Source: Puniceibacterium sediminis
GTDB taxonomy: Bacteria; Pseudomonadota; Alphaproteobacteria; Rhodobacterales; Rhodobacteraceae
DNA length: 64,000 nucleotides
Reading direction: 5' to 3'
Assembly: GCF_900188035.1 (NCBI RefSeq)
Contig: NZ_FZNN01000013.1
Coordinates: 79,751 to 143,750, forward strand
Shown here: positions 27,415-37,681 of the stretch, one piece after another
Layout: every line of letters starts with the position of its first letter
Numbering within the stretch: the stretch's first letter is position 1
Notes under the pieces: generated by a model
Database searches by the model: none
Told to the model about the DNA's origin: nothing
The model's input: the letters and a program-made list of their open reading frames with translations, nothing else
Program-made: the position numbers and the translations under genes

Positions 27415-28383
27415 TTATGAATCCGGCGCCACGACAACGCCCCAAGGCTGTTGCCCGACCTGCACCGATTTGATGACCTTCAGCGTTTCCACATCGATGA
27501 TCGACACGTCATTGGAATTGCCATTGGTGGTGATCAGGAATTTTTCGTCCGGTGTGAAAGCCATTTGCCAGACCCGTTGGCCCACCAGCAGGTAGTCGAT
27601 GACTTCGTCCGTAGTGCCATCGATGACTGCCACCCTGTTTGCTGGGCCCAGCGCGACGAATACCTTGCTGGCATCCGACGTGATCCTGATGCCCACCGGC
27701 TGCAGCCATTCAGGCAGCACACCGGGCACTTTGAAGCTGATCTTCTTGGTAATTACCGGGGTATCGGCGGCGTGATCGATGACGCTGACCGTCCCGCCGA
27801 TTTCGGCGCTGACGTACAGTTTCCGACCGTCAGCAGTAAATTCGGCGTAGCGCGGGCGCTGATCAACCAGCACGTTGTGCACAATCTCGAACGTTTCCGT
27901 ATCTATGAAATGCGCCATGTTCGTCGTCTCGGAAGTATTGATGACGATGCTGGCATCGGGGCTGATCGCCATGCCTTCGGGTTCGACGCCCACCGGAATT
28001 TCGGCCAGCACCCTGTGTGTCTTTGTGTCGACCACGGTGACAAGGTTGTCGTCCTCGTTCGCGACGTACAGCGGATTGCCAGACGGGTGGATCACGAACA
28101 ACTCAGGATCAGGACCAGAAGGCAAAACATGCAGTTCCTTGAACGTAACCGGATCAAAGACCCGCACCAGATCGTCATCCGAGGCACAGACATACAGTTC
28201 ACTGCCGTCCGGGGCGATGGTGATGCCGCGCGGGCGATTGCCTGCCGGGAATTCGGCGATCACTTCCCATGTGTCGCTGTCCAGAACGCTGACGGTGTTG
28301 CCTTTTTCGTTTGTGACAAAGACGTTGTTGGCGTGGGCCGGCGCGGCCAGCATCACGGTCGAGAGTAGCAAGGCACGTATCAT
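27415..28383 (-). CDS. Periplasmic YVTN beta-propeller protein of PQQ-dependent catabolism
   Basis: A 322-residue exported protein: signal peptide MIRALLLSTVMLAAPAHA, then seven-bladed YVTN-type repeats (NNVFVTNEKGNTVSVLD, NPLYVANEDDNLVTVVD, RKLYVSAEIGGTVSVID and others). It matches the PQQ-dependent catabolism-associated beta-propeller family (TIGR03866 as I recall it), encoded beside XoxF/ExaF-type alcohol dehydrogenases. The exact role is unknown; a scaffold or cofactor-handling function in the periplasm is usually supposed. Its ATG overlaps the previous stop by one base (TGATG). Confidence 0.88.
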   Translation of the reverse strand: MIRALLLSTVMLAAPAHANNVFVTNEKGNTVSVLDSDTWEVIAEFPAGNRPRGITIAPDGSELYVCASDDDLVRVFDPVTFKELHVLPSGPDPELFVIHPSGNPLYVANEDDNLVTVVDTKTHRVLAEIPVGVEPEGMAISPDASIVINTSETTNMAHFIDTETFEIVHNVLVDQRPRYAEFTADGRKLYVSAEIGGTVSVIDHAADTPVITKKISFKVPGVLPEWLQPVGIRITSDASKVFVALGPANRVAVIDGTTDEVIDYLLVGQRVWQMAFTPDEKFLITTNGNSNDVSIIDVETLKVIKSVQVGQQPWGVVVAPDS

Positions 28384-29615
28384 CAGTCTTCTCCCTCAAA
28401 GGCGGTGCATTCGCTTTCGGGACGATCCAGTCCCAGCGTGTCCAGCGGCGAAACTTCGTGCAGGAATCCTTCCTGCGGGCTGACGCTCACGGTCATGCGC
28501 CCGTTGGACAACAGAATCGGCTGCCGCATTTGGCCGTTCCAGGGCCGAAAGGTCACCGCGACGCCCTTGAACGCGGCCAATTCAAATTCCGGCGAAAGGA
28601 TATAATCGCGCAGCACCGCCGGATCGGCGCTTGCGGTACGTGTCACCGCTTCGCCCAGAACGCGCAGGGCCAGCCAGGTCTGATAGTCGATATCGGTCAT
28701 GTTGCGGCCTGCCAGTTCTTCGAACCGGCGCTGAATCTGCGTCGCGCCCCAGCTTTCATGGGTCGGTGCCCAGGTCAGCGGGCGCAGCCCGGCCGAGCCT
28801 GCAACCGAGGCCGGGTCCCACAGGTGGTAGGGCAAATATTCTGCAAAGACGTCCGAAGCATCGGCCGCAACCACCACATCATGCGGCGCGGCATCTTGGG
28901 TAAAGACCGGGATCTGACGCTGCACCAGAACGTGTCCTGAATCCGATACACGGCTGCCGCCGGTATCCTGAAACACGCGCTCTTCGGTGATGCGCGCGCC
29001 GAATTTGCGGGCAGAGGCGCGGTAGGAATCTGCCAGCACATGATCCGCGGGGTTCGACCCTTCGATCAGGAACCAGTCTTTCCAGCGTTTCCAGACCAGG
29101 AACTGCGCCACCGCATCAGTGCGCATCGCATCGCTTGGCGCGATGTGTAGCAGGTTCGCCCGGCACTGCGCCGATCGCAGCGCGACATCAGCGCTTGACG
29201 CGTTCAGCAGCAACGCATCCGAAGGAGCCGCATCCGCCATCGCAAGCAGATCGTCAGAGTCCGCAATTATAACAATCAGTCGGTGGCCTTCGTCCATCAG
29301 CCCCTGAAACGCGGCCAATGCTTCGTCCGGGGCTACGCTGACTTCTTTCGTGGCATAAGTCTGCCCCATGAACTGACCCGTGGTGCGGTTGTCGTCGGTG
29401 GCAAGGCGGGCACCGGCAAAGCCACGGCTCTGCGCCGGAAGATCAAGGCGGGACAGAGGGAGGAGCGAGGGATAGTCGATCCGGATCACGGCTGCGTTGA
29501 CATCCTGAGCAGTGGCGGGAGGGGACGCCACAACGATGCCCAGTGTTGACAGTGCCAGCACAAGGCCCTTGCGCAGAAAAGGGAGACGCAAACCGGATTT
29601 CGTAACTTCTGGCAT
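28383..29615 (-). CDS. ABC-type substrate-binding protein associated with PQQ-dependent alcohol oxidation
   Basis: A 410-residue periplasmic protein with an N-terminal signal (FLRKGLVLALSTLGIVVAS, cleavage near ATAQ) and a type I periplasmic-binding fold resembling branched-chain amino-acid receptors. It fits the PQQ-alcohol-dehydrogenase-associated binding-protein family (TIGR03863 as I recall it). The start at MPEVTKSG is supported by GAGGA just upstream; the open frame continues 54 codons further without homology. It heads the four-gene operon and is divergent from the histidine kinase gene. No matching ABC permease or ATPase is present here. Confidence 0.85.
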   Translation of the reverse strand: MPEVTKSGLRLPFLRKGLVLALSTLGIVVASPPATAQDVNAAVIRIDYPSLLPLSRLDLPAQSRGFAGARLATDDNRTTGQFMGQTYATKEVSVAPDEALAAFQGLMDEGHRLIVIIADSDDLLAMADAAPSDALLLNASSADVALRSAQCRANLLHIAPSDAMRTDAVAQFLVWKRWKDWFLIEGSNPADHVLADSYRASARKFGARITEERVFQDTGGSRVSDSGHVLVQRQIPVFTQDAAPHDVVVAADASDVFAEYLPYHLWDPASVAGSAGLRPLTWAPTHESWGATQIQRRFEELAGRNMTDIDYQTWLALRVLGEAVTRTASADPAVLRDYILSPEFELAAFKGVAVTFRPWNGQMRQPILLSNGRMTVSVSPQEGFLHEVSPLDTLGLDRPESECTAFEGED

Positions 29616-29791
29616 GACTTCCTCAACTCCTCCTGCCGCCTCGCTAGCATGGGGTTGGCAGGCCGCGCGTCCCAAAAGAACCCGGGAACTTTCGGCAATG
29701 GGCCGGGGAATGTATCCCGGCGTGGCGTTTCGCAATCGACCCACGGCGGCTGGCCCGCTAGTTTGACGGTACGGCAAAGCGGGGGACCGGG

Positions 29792-31168
29792 GTGTTTGCG
29801 GCCATGTATCTCAAAAGGCAGGTGGTGCTGGGTATCGTCGGCGTACAGCTGGCAACCTTGGCAATCGGCGCGGGTGTTCTGGTGTTCAATGCCCGCGAGG
29901 CGGTCGAGCTTGAGGTCACATCGGGCGCCCAGAGCGCGCGGGCGCTGGTCATCGCGACGCTTGGCTCGGCGCTTCAGGACACCGCACCTGACGAGGTGCT
30001 GCCGCGGCTTGCCGACATCCTTGTTCCACCCCGGCATGTCGATCTGGCGCTGGTCGATGCGCGCCGTGGCCTGCTGCCGCTGACCGGCACGGCAGAGGCG
30101 GCAGACAATGCACCGGATTGGTTCCGCCGGTTGGTCACACCAACCTTGCGCGAAATCCGCATTCCTGTGCAGGTCAACGGCACCCTTTACGGTTATGTGC
30201 TGATGACCACCGCCCCCGAGGATGAAATCGCCGAGGTCTGGCAGGACGTGGCCAGCCTGTTCTGGATCGTTGCCCTCACGGCATTACTCTCGGCGCTCAT
30301 GCTTGGCATGCTGGTGCATCGGGCACTGCGCCCGCTGGACGATCTGCGGCGCGCCATGCGCAAACTAAGAGAAGGCGATCTGACCACCCGCCTGGGTCGC
30401 CGGGGCAGCGCGGATCTGACGCCCATCCTCGAAGGCTTTGACGCCCTGTCAGAAAGCCTCCAGAAGGCCGAGGCAGAGCGCGCTCTGCTCAATCGGCGCA
30501 TCGTCGAGTTGGGCGATGCGGAACGGCGCTCCATCGCGATGGAGCTGCATGACGAATTCGGCCCTTGCCTGTTTGGTCTGCGGGTCAAGGCATCGGCCAT
30601 CGCGCGCAAGGCGCGGGCCGGGGCTGATACCCCCCTGGCAGAAGAGGCCGAGACGATCCTGGCCATCGTCGCGCAAATTCAGGCGTCGAACACCCGGCTA
30701 CTGACGACACTGCGCCCGATGGCTATCGGACAATTGCCGCTGCTGGACGCGTTGCACGACCTGGTCGAGGCCTTTCGCAAGACTCACCCGTCGCTGGACT
30801 GGAGGATTGACCTGCCCACCGAACTGCCGCCCACGCCCGAGATTCTGGACCTGACCGTCTACCGGTTCTTTCAGGAAGGGACGACCAATGCGTTGCGACA
30901 CGGCAACCCGCAACGGATCGAAATCCGCATAGAGATGGACGAACACGGACCTGTCCCTCTGCTGCAACTGGACCTAACGGATGACGGCGTCGGCATGCCG
31001 GACCGGCGGACCGAAGGCCGAGGCCTGACGGCGATGCGCGACCGCATCGGTGCTGTCGGCGGGCAGCTTGCCATCGCAGGAACCGATGACGGTGGGACAC
31101 GCCTGTCCGCCCGCCTGCCGATGTCGCAGGCAAATGTAGCCCCCACACCACTGGATCTGGCGTCATGA
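29792..31168 (+). CDS. Sensor histidine kinase (HisKA_3/NarX-like, FlhS-type)
   Basis: A 458-residue membrane sensor kinase. Spans at about residues 11-32 and 155-176 flank a periplasmic domain of about 120 residues; a HAMP region follows (about 177-230). The HisKA_3 dimerisation helix carries the phospho-accepting H253 in SIAMELHDEFGPCLFGLR, and a HATPase domain ends the protein (DDGVGMPD, EGRGLTAMRDR). The context, beside PQQ accessory genes, matches the FlhS sensor of Paracoccus that governs methanol/formaldehyde oxidation; orthology is inferred. The start is GTG with GGGGGA 5 nt upstream; ATG four codons later is an alternative. Confidence 0.87.
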   Translation: MFAAMYLKRQVVLGIVGVQLATLAIGAGVLVFNAREAVELEVTSGAQSARALVIATLGSALQDTAPDEVLPRLADILVPPRHVDLALVDARRGLLPLTGTAEAADNAPDWFRRLVTPTLREIRIPVQVNGTLYGYVLMTTAPEDEIAEVWQDVASLFWIVALTALLSALMLGMLVHRALRPLDDLRRAMRKLREGDLTTRLGRRGSADLTPILEGFDALSESLQKAEAERALLNRRIVELGDAERRSIAMELHDEFGPCLFGLRVKASAIARKARAGADTPLAEEAETILAIVAQIQASNTRLLTTLRPMAIGQLPLLDALHDLVEAFRKTHPSLDWRIDLPTELPPTPEILDLTVYRFFQEGTTNALRHGNPQRIEIRIEMDEHGPVPLLQLDLTDDGVGMPDRRTEGRGLTAMRDRIGAVGGQLAIAGTDDGGTRLSARLPMSQANVAPTPLDLAS

Positions 31169-31791
31169 AGACCGCGCTGGTCATCGACGATCACCCGATC
31201 GCGCATCTTGGCTGTCGCCAGCTTCTGGGCGAGTTGGGCTATGAAACGATCCACGAAGCATTGAACGACAGTGACGCCCTGCGCCTAGCCGATACGCAGG
31301 CGCCCGATCTGATCGTGCTCGACCTCGGGATGCCGGGCCTAGGCGGTCTGAACCTGATCGCGCCGCTGCTGCGCCGGGTCCCTGATGCGCGGATCCTGAT
31401 CTTTTCCATGAACGAACAAACTGTCTTTGTCGCAAAAGCGCTTGAGGCCGGTGCATCGGGCTATCTGTCCAAGAACTCCGGCCCCGAAGAATTTTTTGAG
31501 GCGGTCGCCGCGCTTGAGGCGGGCAGACTTTACCTGTCACACGACATGGCCCTCTCGGTTGCGGGATCACGAATTGGCGGTCGGGCTGATCCGCTGTCGT
31601 CCCTGACCGAGCGCGAGCATCAGGTCCTGCGGCTGATCGGCCAGGGCAAGGATCTGCAATCTGTCGCGGACGCGCTGCGGATCAGTTACAAGACCGCGGC
31701 GAATACGTCGTCCAGCATTCGCAAGAAGCTGGGGGTCAGCGGCACGACCGAGCTGATCCGTTACGCCATCGAGACCGGGCTGACGACGTGA
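31165..31791 (+). CDS. LuxR/NarL-family response regulator (FlhR-type)
   Basis: A 208-residue response regulator. The receiver has the acidic pair D8-D9, phospho-acceptor D53 in VLDLGMPG and K103 in YLSKN. The C-terminal LuxR-type helix-turn-helix (LTEREHQVLRLIGQGKDLQ onward, about 147-205) binds DNA. Its ATG overlaps the kinase stop by 4 nt, so the pair is translated together. By context it probably activates the divergent exported-protein operon and perhaps distant PQQ-dehydrogenase genes. About 180 nt without a gene separates it from cbpM. Confidence 0.92.
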   Translation: MKTALVIDDHPIAHLGCRQLLGELGYETIHEALNDSDALRLADTQAPDLIVLDLGMPGLGGLNLIAPLLRRVPDARILIFSMNEQTVFVAKALEAGASGYLSKNSGPEEFFEAVAALEAGRLYLSHDMALSVAGSRIGGRADPLSSLTEREHQVLRLIGQGKDLQSVADALRISYKTAANTSSSIRKKLGVSGTTELIRYAIETGLTT

Positions 31792-31974
31792 CGCCTGCCT
31801 GGCCGACCTGTTCGCCAAAAATGCATCCGCCGCCCCGTTCAAACGACCGTCAACGGCGTCACAGGACCCGCAGTTGAGGCGCAACCCGCAGAGCCGCGCC
31901 TTGCGGATCCTGACGGGCGCGGTCCGGCAAGGCCCGTTGCCGCCTTGGTCAACGCTCGCAGCCCCTGAGGTCCG

Positions 31975-32304
31975 TCAGGCCTGCTGGAGGGCCTCTGCGA
32001 CCCGGACGCGCAGATCTGCGGGCAGGCTTTCCAGCGCGCGCGCCATGGTGTCCAGATCCTGTCGCGCCGCATGCAGTTGATCGATAAGGGATATTACTAC
32101 GCTCAGCGCGTTTTCATCCATATCCAGATCCTGAGACAGATCGCACAGCAGTTCGAGACGTGCGATGTCCACGCCGCTGAACAGGAATGCATCGCCCGCG
32201 CGCTCGGGACGCACGAATTCGACCTCGACATAACGGACAAGCTGTGTGCGGGTCAGGCGCGTGATCGTTGCCACCACCTCGTCTTCGGTAAAACGGTCCT
32301 TCAT
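31975..32304 (-). CDS. cbpM: CbpM-like chaperone modulator
   Basis: A 109-residue protein with a MerR-like helix-turn-helix N-terminus (FTEDEVVATITRLTRTQLVRY) and a helical tail, matching CbpM. In E. coli CbpM binds the J-domain of CbpA and inhibits its co-chaperone activity. Here the gene directly follows the CbpA-type gene with a 4-nt overlap (ATGA), which strongly supports the identification. Confidence 0.85.
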   Translation of the reverse strand: MKDRFTEDEVVATITRLTRTQLVRYVEVEFVRPERAGDAFLFSGVDIARLELLCDLSQDLDMDENALSVVISLIDQLHAARQDLDTMARALESLPADLRVRVAEALQQA

Positions 32305-33254
32305 GTTGCGGCCCCTTTCAGCAGATCGACCCTTGGGTCATACGGATGGGTCTTGCGCCATTCGGCAAGAAAGTCGCTCAGGCTGGCATCCACTTCCGGC
32401 GGCAGGACGATCTTCAGTTCGACCCGCTGATCGCCCTTGGTCTTGCTGCCTGCCTTAGCGACACCGCGCCCCCGCAGACGCAGGGTCTGCCCCGAACTGG
32501 CGCCCTTGGGAATGGTCAGCCCGACAGGTCCATCTACCGTGGGCGCGCTCACCTTGCCGCCAAGAACGGCCTCATCAATTGTGATCGGCAGGGTGACGAG
32601 GATGTCATCGCCTTCGCGCCGGAACACTGGATGGGCGCTGACCGTCACGGTAATCAGCGCATCCCCCGCAGGCCCGCCGCCAAAGCCCGGCTGCCCCTTG
32701 CCGCGCAGGCGCAGCGTCTGACCATCTTCTGTGCCCTGCGGAATCTTGACCGCAAGCCCCTGACCATCCGGCAGGGTGATACGCGTTTCGGCACCCCGCA
32801 CGGCATCAAGGAACGCCACCTCAAGCGTGTAGCGCGCATCGGGACCGGGGGCTGAGAAACCGCCGCCAAACCCGCCGCCGCCGCCACCGCCTGCCCCGCG
32901 CGCCCGGTTGCGCAGGATGTCCGCAAAGATATCCCCCGGATCGCCCTGAGACCCGTAACCGTGGCGTTGCTGATAGACGTTGTCCGACGCATTGGCGAAA
33001 TCGCGGTAATATTCGCGTTTTGGACGTTCCGCGCCCAACCCGTCGATTTCTCCGGCATCGTAACGTGCGCGTGTCTCGGGATCTTTTAAAATGTCATAGG
33101 CCGTACCGATTGATTTGAACCGCGCCTCGGCTGCGGGATCATCGGGATGCAGGTCCGGATGGCTGGTGCGGACGAGCTTGCGGTAGGCCTTCTTGATTTC
33201 GTCGGTCGTAGCGGTCTTTTTCAGGCCAAGGGCCTTGTAGGGATCGTCGGGCAT
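32301..33254 (-). CDS. cbpA: DnaJ-type co-chaperone CbpA
   Basis: A 317-residue Hsp40 without the zinc-finger domain. The J-domain (residues 1-70) has HPD at 32-34, and a G/F-rich linker (GAGGGGGGGFGGGFSAPG) follows at about 118-135. Two beta-sandwich substrate-binding domains complete the chain (IPQGTEDGQTLRLRGKGQPG, IPKGASSGQTLRLRGRG). It stimulates DnaK. AGGA before the ATG at 33254 fixes the start; the open frame further upstream lacks homology. It is divergent from the N-ATPase operon, and an FNR-like box lies between them about 100 nt upstream of this start. Confidence 0.93.
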   Translation of the reverse strand: MPDDPYKALGLKKTATTDEIKKAYRKLVRTSHPDLHPDDPAAEARFKSIGTAYDILKDPETRARYDAGEIDGLGAERPKREYYRDFANASDNVYQQRHGYGSQGDPGDIFADILRNRARGAGGGGGGGFGGGFSAPGPDARYTLEVAFLDAVRGAETRITLPDGQGLAVKIPQGTEDGQTLRLRGKGQPGFGGGPAGDALITVTVSAHPVFRREGDDILVTLPITIDEAVLGGKVSAPTVDGPVGLTIPKGASSGQTLRLRGRGVAKAGSKTKGDQRVELKIVLPPEVDASLSDFLAEWRKTHPYDPRVDLLKGAAT

Positions 33255-33352
33255 GAGTGTCCTTTCGGTCGTCACCGGCTTAGCACGCTGGGGACATGGC
33301 ACAAGACACGGCCGCCCCATGTGCATCGTCGCATATCACATCGCGCGGTGCC

Positions 33353-33366
33353 CTGATTCAAATCAA
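33353..33366 (+). promoter_or_regulatory. FNR/FnrL-type box between cbpA and atpD
   Basis: CTGATTCAAATCAA matches the FNR consensus TTGAT-N4-ATCAA with one mismatch (C for the first T) and correct spacing. It is 98 nt upstream of cbpA and 152 nt upstream of atpD. Two poorer look-alikes follow at 33396-33409 (TTGAT-N4-GCCAA) and 33428-33441 (CTGAT-N4-GTCAA). No good -10 hexamer sits at the class II distance on either strand. Confidence 0.6.
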
Positions 33367-33431
33367 CGGCGTACATGATTGTTCACAATACCAGTTTGAT
33401 ACACGCCAACCGGATTGTGGCAATGGGCTGA

Positions 33432-35421
<1,990 letters not shown>

Positions 35422-35425
<4 letters not shown>

Positions 35426-35715
35426 AGCCTGCTCCCGAAGAAGAAAACGATAAAGACCCGCTGATCGTCCAAACCCGCCTGCGCCGCGAAAGACGTGCTC
35501 GTTGGCTGAGAGAAGGCGACATGTCCGTCGGCCGCCGTCTGGCGCAAATCGGGGTGCTGGGCTGGATACTGGTAGCACCCACACTGGTCGGCATTTTCGC
35601 TGGCCGCTGGCTGGATGAACATTTTTCGTCAGGGGTATTCTGGACCGCCCCCTGCATGCTGCTGGGGCTTTGCCTTGGGGCCTGGACCGCATGGAACTGG
35701 ATGAACGCACGATGA
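35422..35715 (+). CDS. atpQ: N-ATPase AtpQ subunit (AtpI-like small membrane protein)
   Basis: A 97-residue protein with a charged N-terminal third rich in Arg and Glu, then two membrane spans (about residues 41-60 and 71-92) related to AtpI of ordinary F-ATPase operons. AtpI-type proteins help c-ring assembly. The start is GTG overlapping the atpC stop (GTGA), and position between epsilon and AtpR is characteristic of N-ATPase operons. Confidence 0.85.
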
Positions 35716-36002
35716 TGGATCTGTCTGCCCTGCCCCTTTCCGTCACACTCCCCGCCTGTTTCCTTGGCGGGCTTGCGATCGGTTACGTCTACTTCCGCGC
35801 GCTGCGTCATACTGCCGAACTGATCGTGAGCCAAGGCAGTCCTCTGCTTGGTCTTGCGCTCACTCTGGGGCGGTTGGCACTGCTGACTGCGGCCTTTTAT
35901 GTCGCCGTGCTGGCCGGTGGATTTGCACTTTTGGCTGCTCTGGCCGGTGTGTTGTGCGCAAAGGCCGTGATGCTGCGTCATGCCCGGAGGGATCGGGCAT
36001 GA
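35712..36002 (+). CDS. atpR: N-ATPase AtpR subunit
   Basis: A 96-residue membrane protein with three predicted spans (around residues 8-26, 42-60 and 64-85). AtpR is found only in N-ATPase operons and was proposed from comparative genomics to interact with the c subunit through a conserved arginine; R54 in LALTLGRLALL is a candidate here. Its ATG overlaps the atpQ stop and its own stop overlaps the atpB start (ATGA in both cases). Identified mainly by position and hydropathy. Confidence 0.8.
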   Translation: MMDLSALPLSVTLPACFLGGLAIGYVYFRALRHTAELIVSQGSPLLGLALTLGRLALLTAAFYVAVLAGGFALLAALAGVLCAKAVMLRHARRDRA

Positions 36003-36697
36003 ATTCACCTCTCGACTCTGTGGCCCTGTTTCAGATCGGGCCGTTTCCTATCACGCAGGCGGTGATCGCCACCTGGATCATTATGTTGGTTCTCGTGGTC
36101 GGATCAGGCCTGGCCACGCGGCGGCTGGATCTGATCCCGGGCAAACGGCAGGCGGTGCTGGAACTGCTCGTCAATACCATCGACACACAGATTCGCGAAA
36201 CCACCGGATCAGAACCCGCCCCCTACCGCAGCTTTATCGGGACGCTGTTCCTGTTCATCCTCGTGGCGAACTGGTCCTCGCTCATCCCGGGCATCGAGCC
36301 ACCAACCGCGCAGCTGGAAACCGATGCTGGCCTAGCTGTTCTGGTCTTTGTCTCGGTGGTCTGGTTCGGCGTGCGCGGCGCCGGCCTGCGCGGCTACCTC
36401 AAATCCTTTGCCGCGCCCAACATGGTGATGATCCCGCTGAATATGCTGGGAAGCATCACCCGCACCTTTTCCATGTTCGTCCGCCTGTTCGGCAATGTCA
36501 TGAGCGGCGTCTTCGTCATCGGCATCGTGGCTTCGCTTGCCGGGCTGCTGGTGCCTATCCCACTCATGGCGCTCGATATGCTCACCGGGCTGGTGCAGGC
36601 CTATATCTTTGCGGTTCTGGCGATGGTCTTTATCTCGGCCACGGTCACGGACGGTCAGCCAGGCGCCGCTACACCCCCACAGAAAAAGGATCCGTAA
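35999..36697 (+). CDS. atpB: N-type ATPase subunit a
   Basis: The 232-residue Fo stator channel subunit. Several membrane spans are visible, and the essential arginine of helix 5 lies in the SMFVRLFGNVMSG segment, followed by a final helix (VQAYIFAVLAMVFISATV). Subunit a forms the ion half-channels against the c ring. The start overlaps the atpR stop by 4 nt, and its stop TAA shares one base with the atpE ATG (TAATG). Confidence 0.94.
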   Translation: MNSPLDSVALFQIGPFPITQAVIATWIIMLVLVVGSGLATRRLDLIPGKRQAVLELLVNTIDTQIRETTGSEPAPYRSFIGTLFLFILVANWSSLIPGIEPPTAQLETDAGLAVLVFVSVVWFGVRGAGLRGYLKSFAAPNMVMIPLNMLGSITRTFSMFVRLFGNVMSGVFVIGIVASLAGLLVPIPLMALDMLTGLVQAYIFAVLAMVFISATVTDGQPGAATPPQKKDP

Positions 36698-36942
36698 TGG
36701 ATTATCTCGCTCTCGCCAGTATCATCTGTGCTGCCTTTTCAGTGTCCTTTGGCGCCATCGGCCCGGCATTGGCCGAAGGCCGTGCTGTTGCCGCAGCAAT
36801 GGATGCCATCGCACGCCAGCCCGAAGCCGCAAATACGATTTCGCGCACACTGTTTGTCGGTCTCGCCATGATCGAAACGACGGCGATTTACTGTCTGGTG
36901 ATCGCGCTTCTGCTGCTCTTTGCCAACCCGCTCCTGGGCTGA
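36697..36942 (+). CDS. atpE: N-type ATPase subunit c
   Basis: An 81-residue proteolipid with two membrane helices joined by a polar ARQPEA loop (residues 39-44). The ion-binding carboxylate is E60 in GLAMIETTAIY, with T61 and Y65 nearby. A second carboxylate, E27 in GPALAEGRA, occupies the position held by glutamine in classical Na+-binding rings. This double-carboxylate arrangement is known from N-ATPases, and both Na+ and H+ specificity have been reported in that class, so the transported ion is not decided by sequence alone. Confidence 0.95.
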   Translation: MDYLALASIICAAFSVSFGAIGPALAEGRAVAAAMDAIARQPEAANTISRTLFVGLAMIETTAIYCLVIALLLLFANPLLG

Positions 36943-36946
36943 TCGC

Positions 36947-37681
36947 ATGACGATCGACCTCTGGGGAATTGGGCTGCAGGCCATCAACGTCCTGATCCTC
37001 GTCTGGCTTTTGTCACGGGTTCTTTGGCGGCCGGTCGCGGGTGCCATCGCCGCGCGTCAGGAAAAGGCCCGTGCGGTCATCGACGATGCACAGGCAACGC
37101 AGGCAAATGCCGATGCGGCAATGGCCGAAGTGACGAAGGCCCGCGCCGACATCGGCGCTGAACGCACCGCCGCGCTGGATGCCGCGCGCGCAGAGGCAGA
37201 CACCGCCGCAAGGGCCGCCCTCGCCGAAGCACGGACAAAGGCCGAGGCGATACTGGCCACCGCAAAAAGCAGGATTGCCCATGAAACCGAAGCAACGCGC
37301 AAGGCAAATGCCGTACATGCCGCCGACCTGTCGCTGGAAATTGCCGCGAAGCTTCTTGGGCAGCTGAACAGCCAGATGGTGCAGTCCGCGTTTTTGTCCC
37401 AACTGATCGAGGCTATCAGCAAGTTGTCGGCTGCCGACCGCGCGGCGCTGGTGTCAGGCCTCCAGCACATCGATGTGGTGTCCGCCACCGATGCGGGGGC
37501 TGATAAAGACACTATAGAAAAGGCCATCTGTGATGCCTTTGGCAGCACACCAAATCTGCGGTTTGTGACCGATCCTGACCTCATCGCCGGGCTTGAACTG
37601 CACAGCGCGCATTTTACCCTGCGCAACAGCTGGCAGGCCGACCTCGCCCGGATTCGGAAGGCGGTGCAGGATGCCGCCTGA
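36947..37681 (+). CDS. atpF: N-type ATPase subunit b (extended)
   Basis: A 244-residue stator subunit with one N-terminal membrane anchor ([19 protein letters not shown]) and a long Ala/Glu-rich helix (about 35-140) that should form the peripheral stalk. It is about 90 residues longer than E. coli b. Its C-terminal 100 residues ([13 protein letters not shown], then a mixed alpha/beta segment) probably replace subunit delta, for which there is no separate gene in this operon. Its 3' end overlaps atpA by 11 nt. Confidence 0.92.
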   Translation: MTIDLWGIGLQAINVLILVWLLSRVLWRPVAGAIAARQEKARAVIDDAQATQANADAAMAEVTKARADIGAERTAALDAARAEADTAARAALAEARTKAEAILATAKSRIAHETEATRKANAVHAADLSLEIAAKLLGQLNSQMVQSAFLSQLIEAISKLSAADRAALVSGLQHIDVVSATDAGADKDTIEKAICDAFGSTPNLRFVTDPDLIAGLELHSAHFTLRNSWQADLARIRKAVQDAA

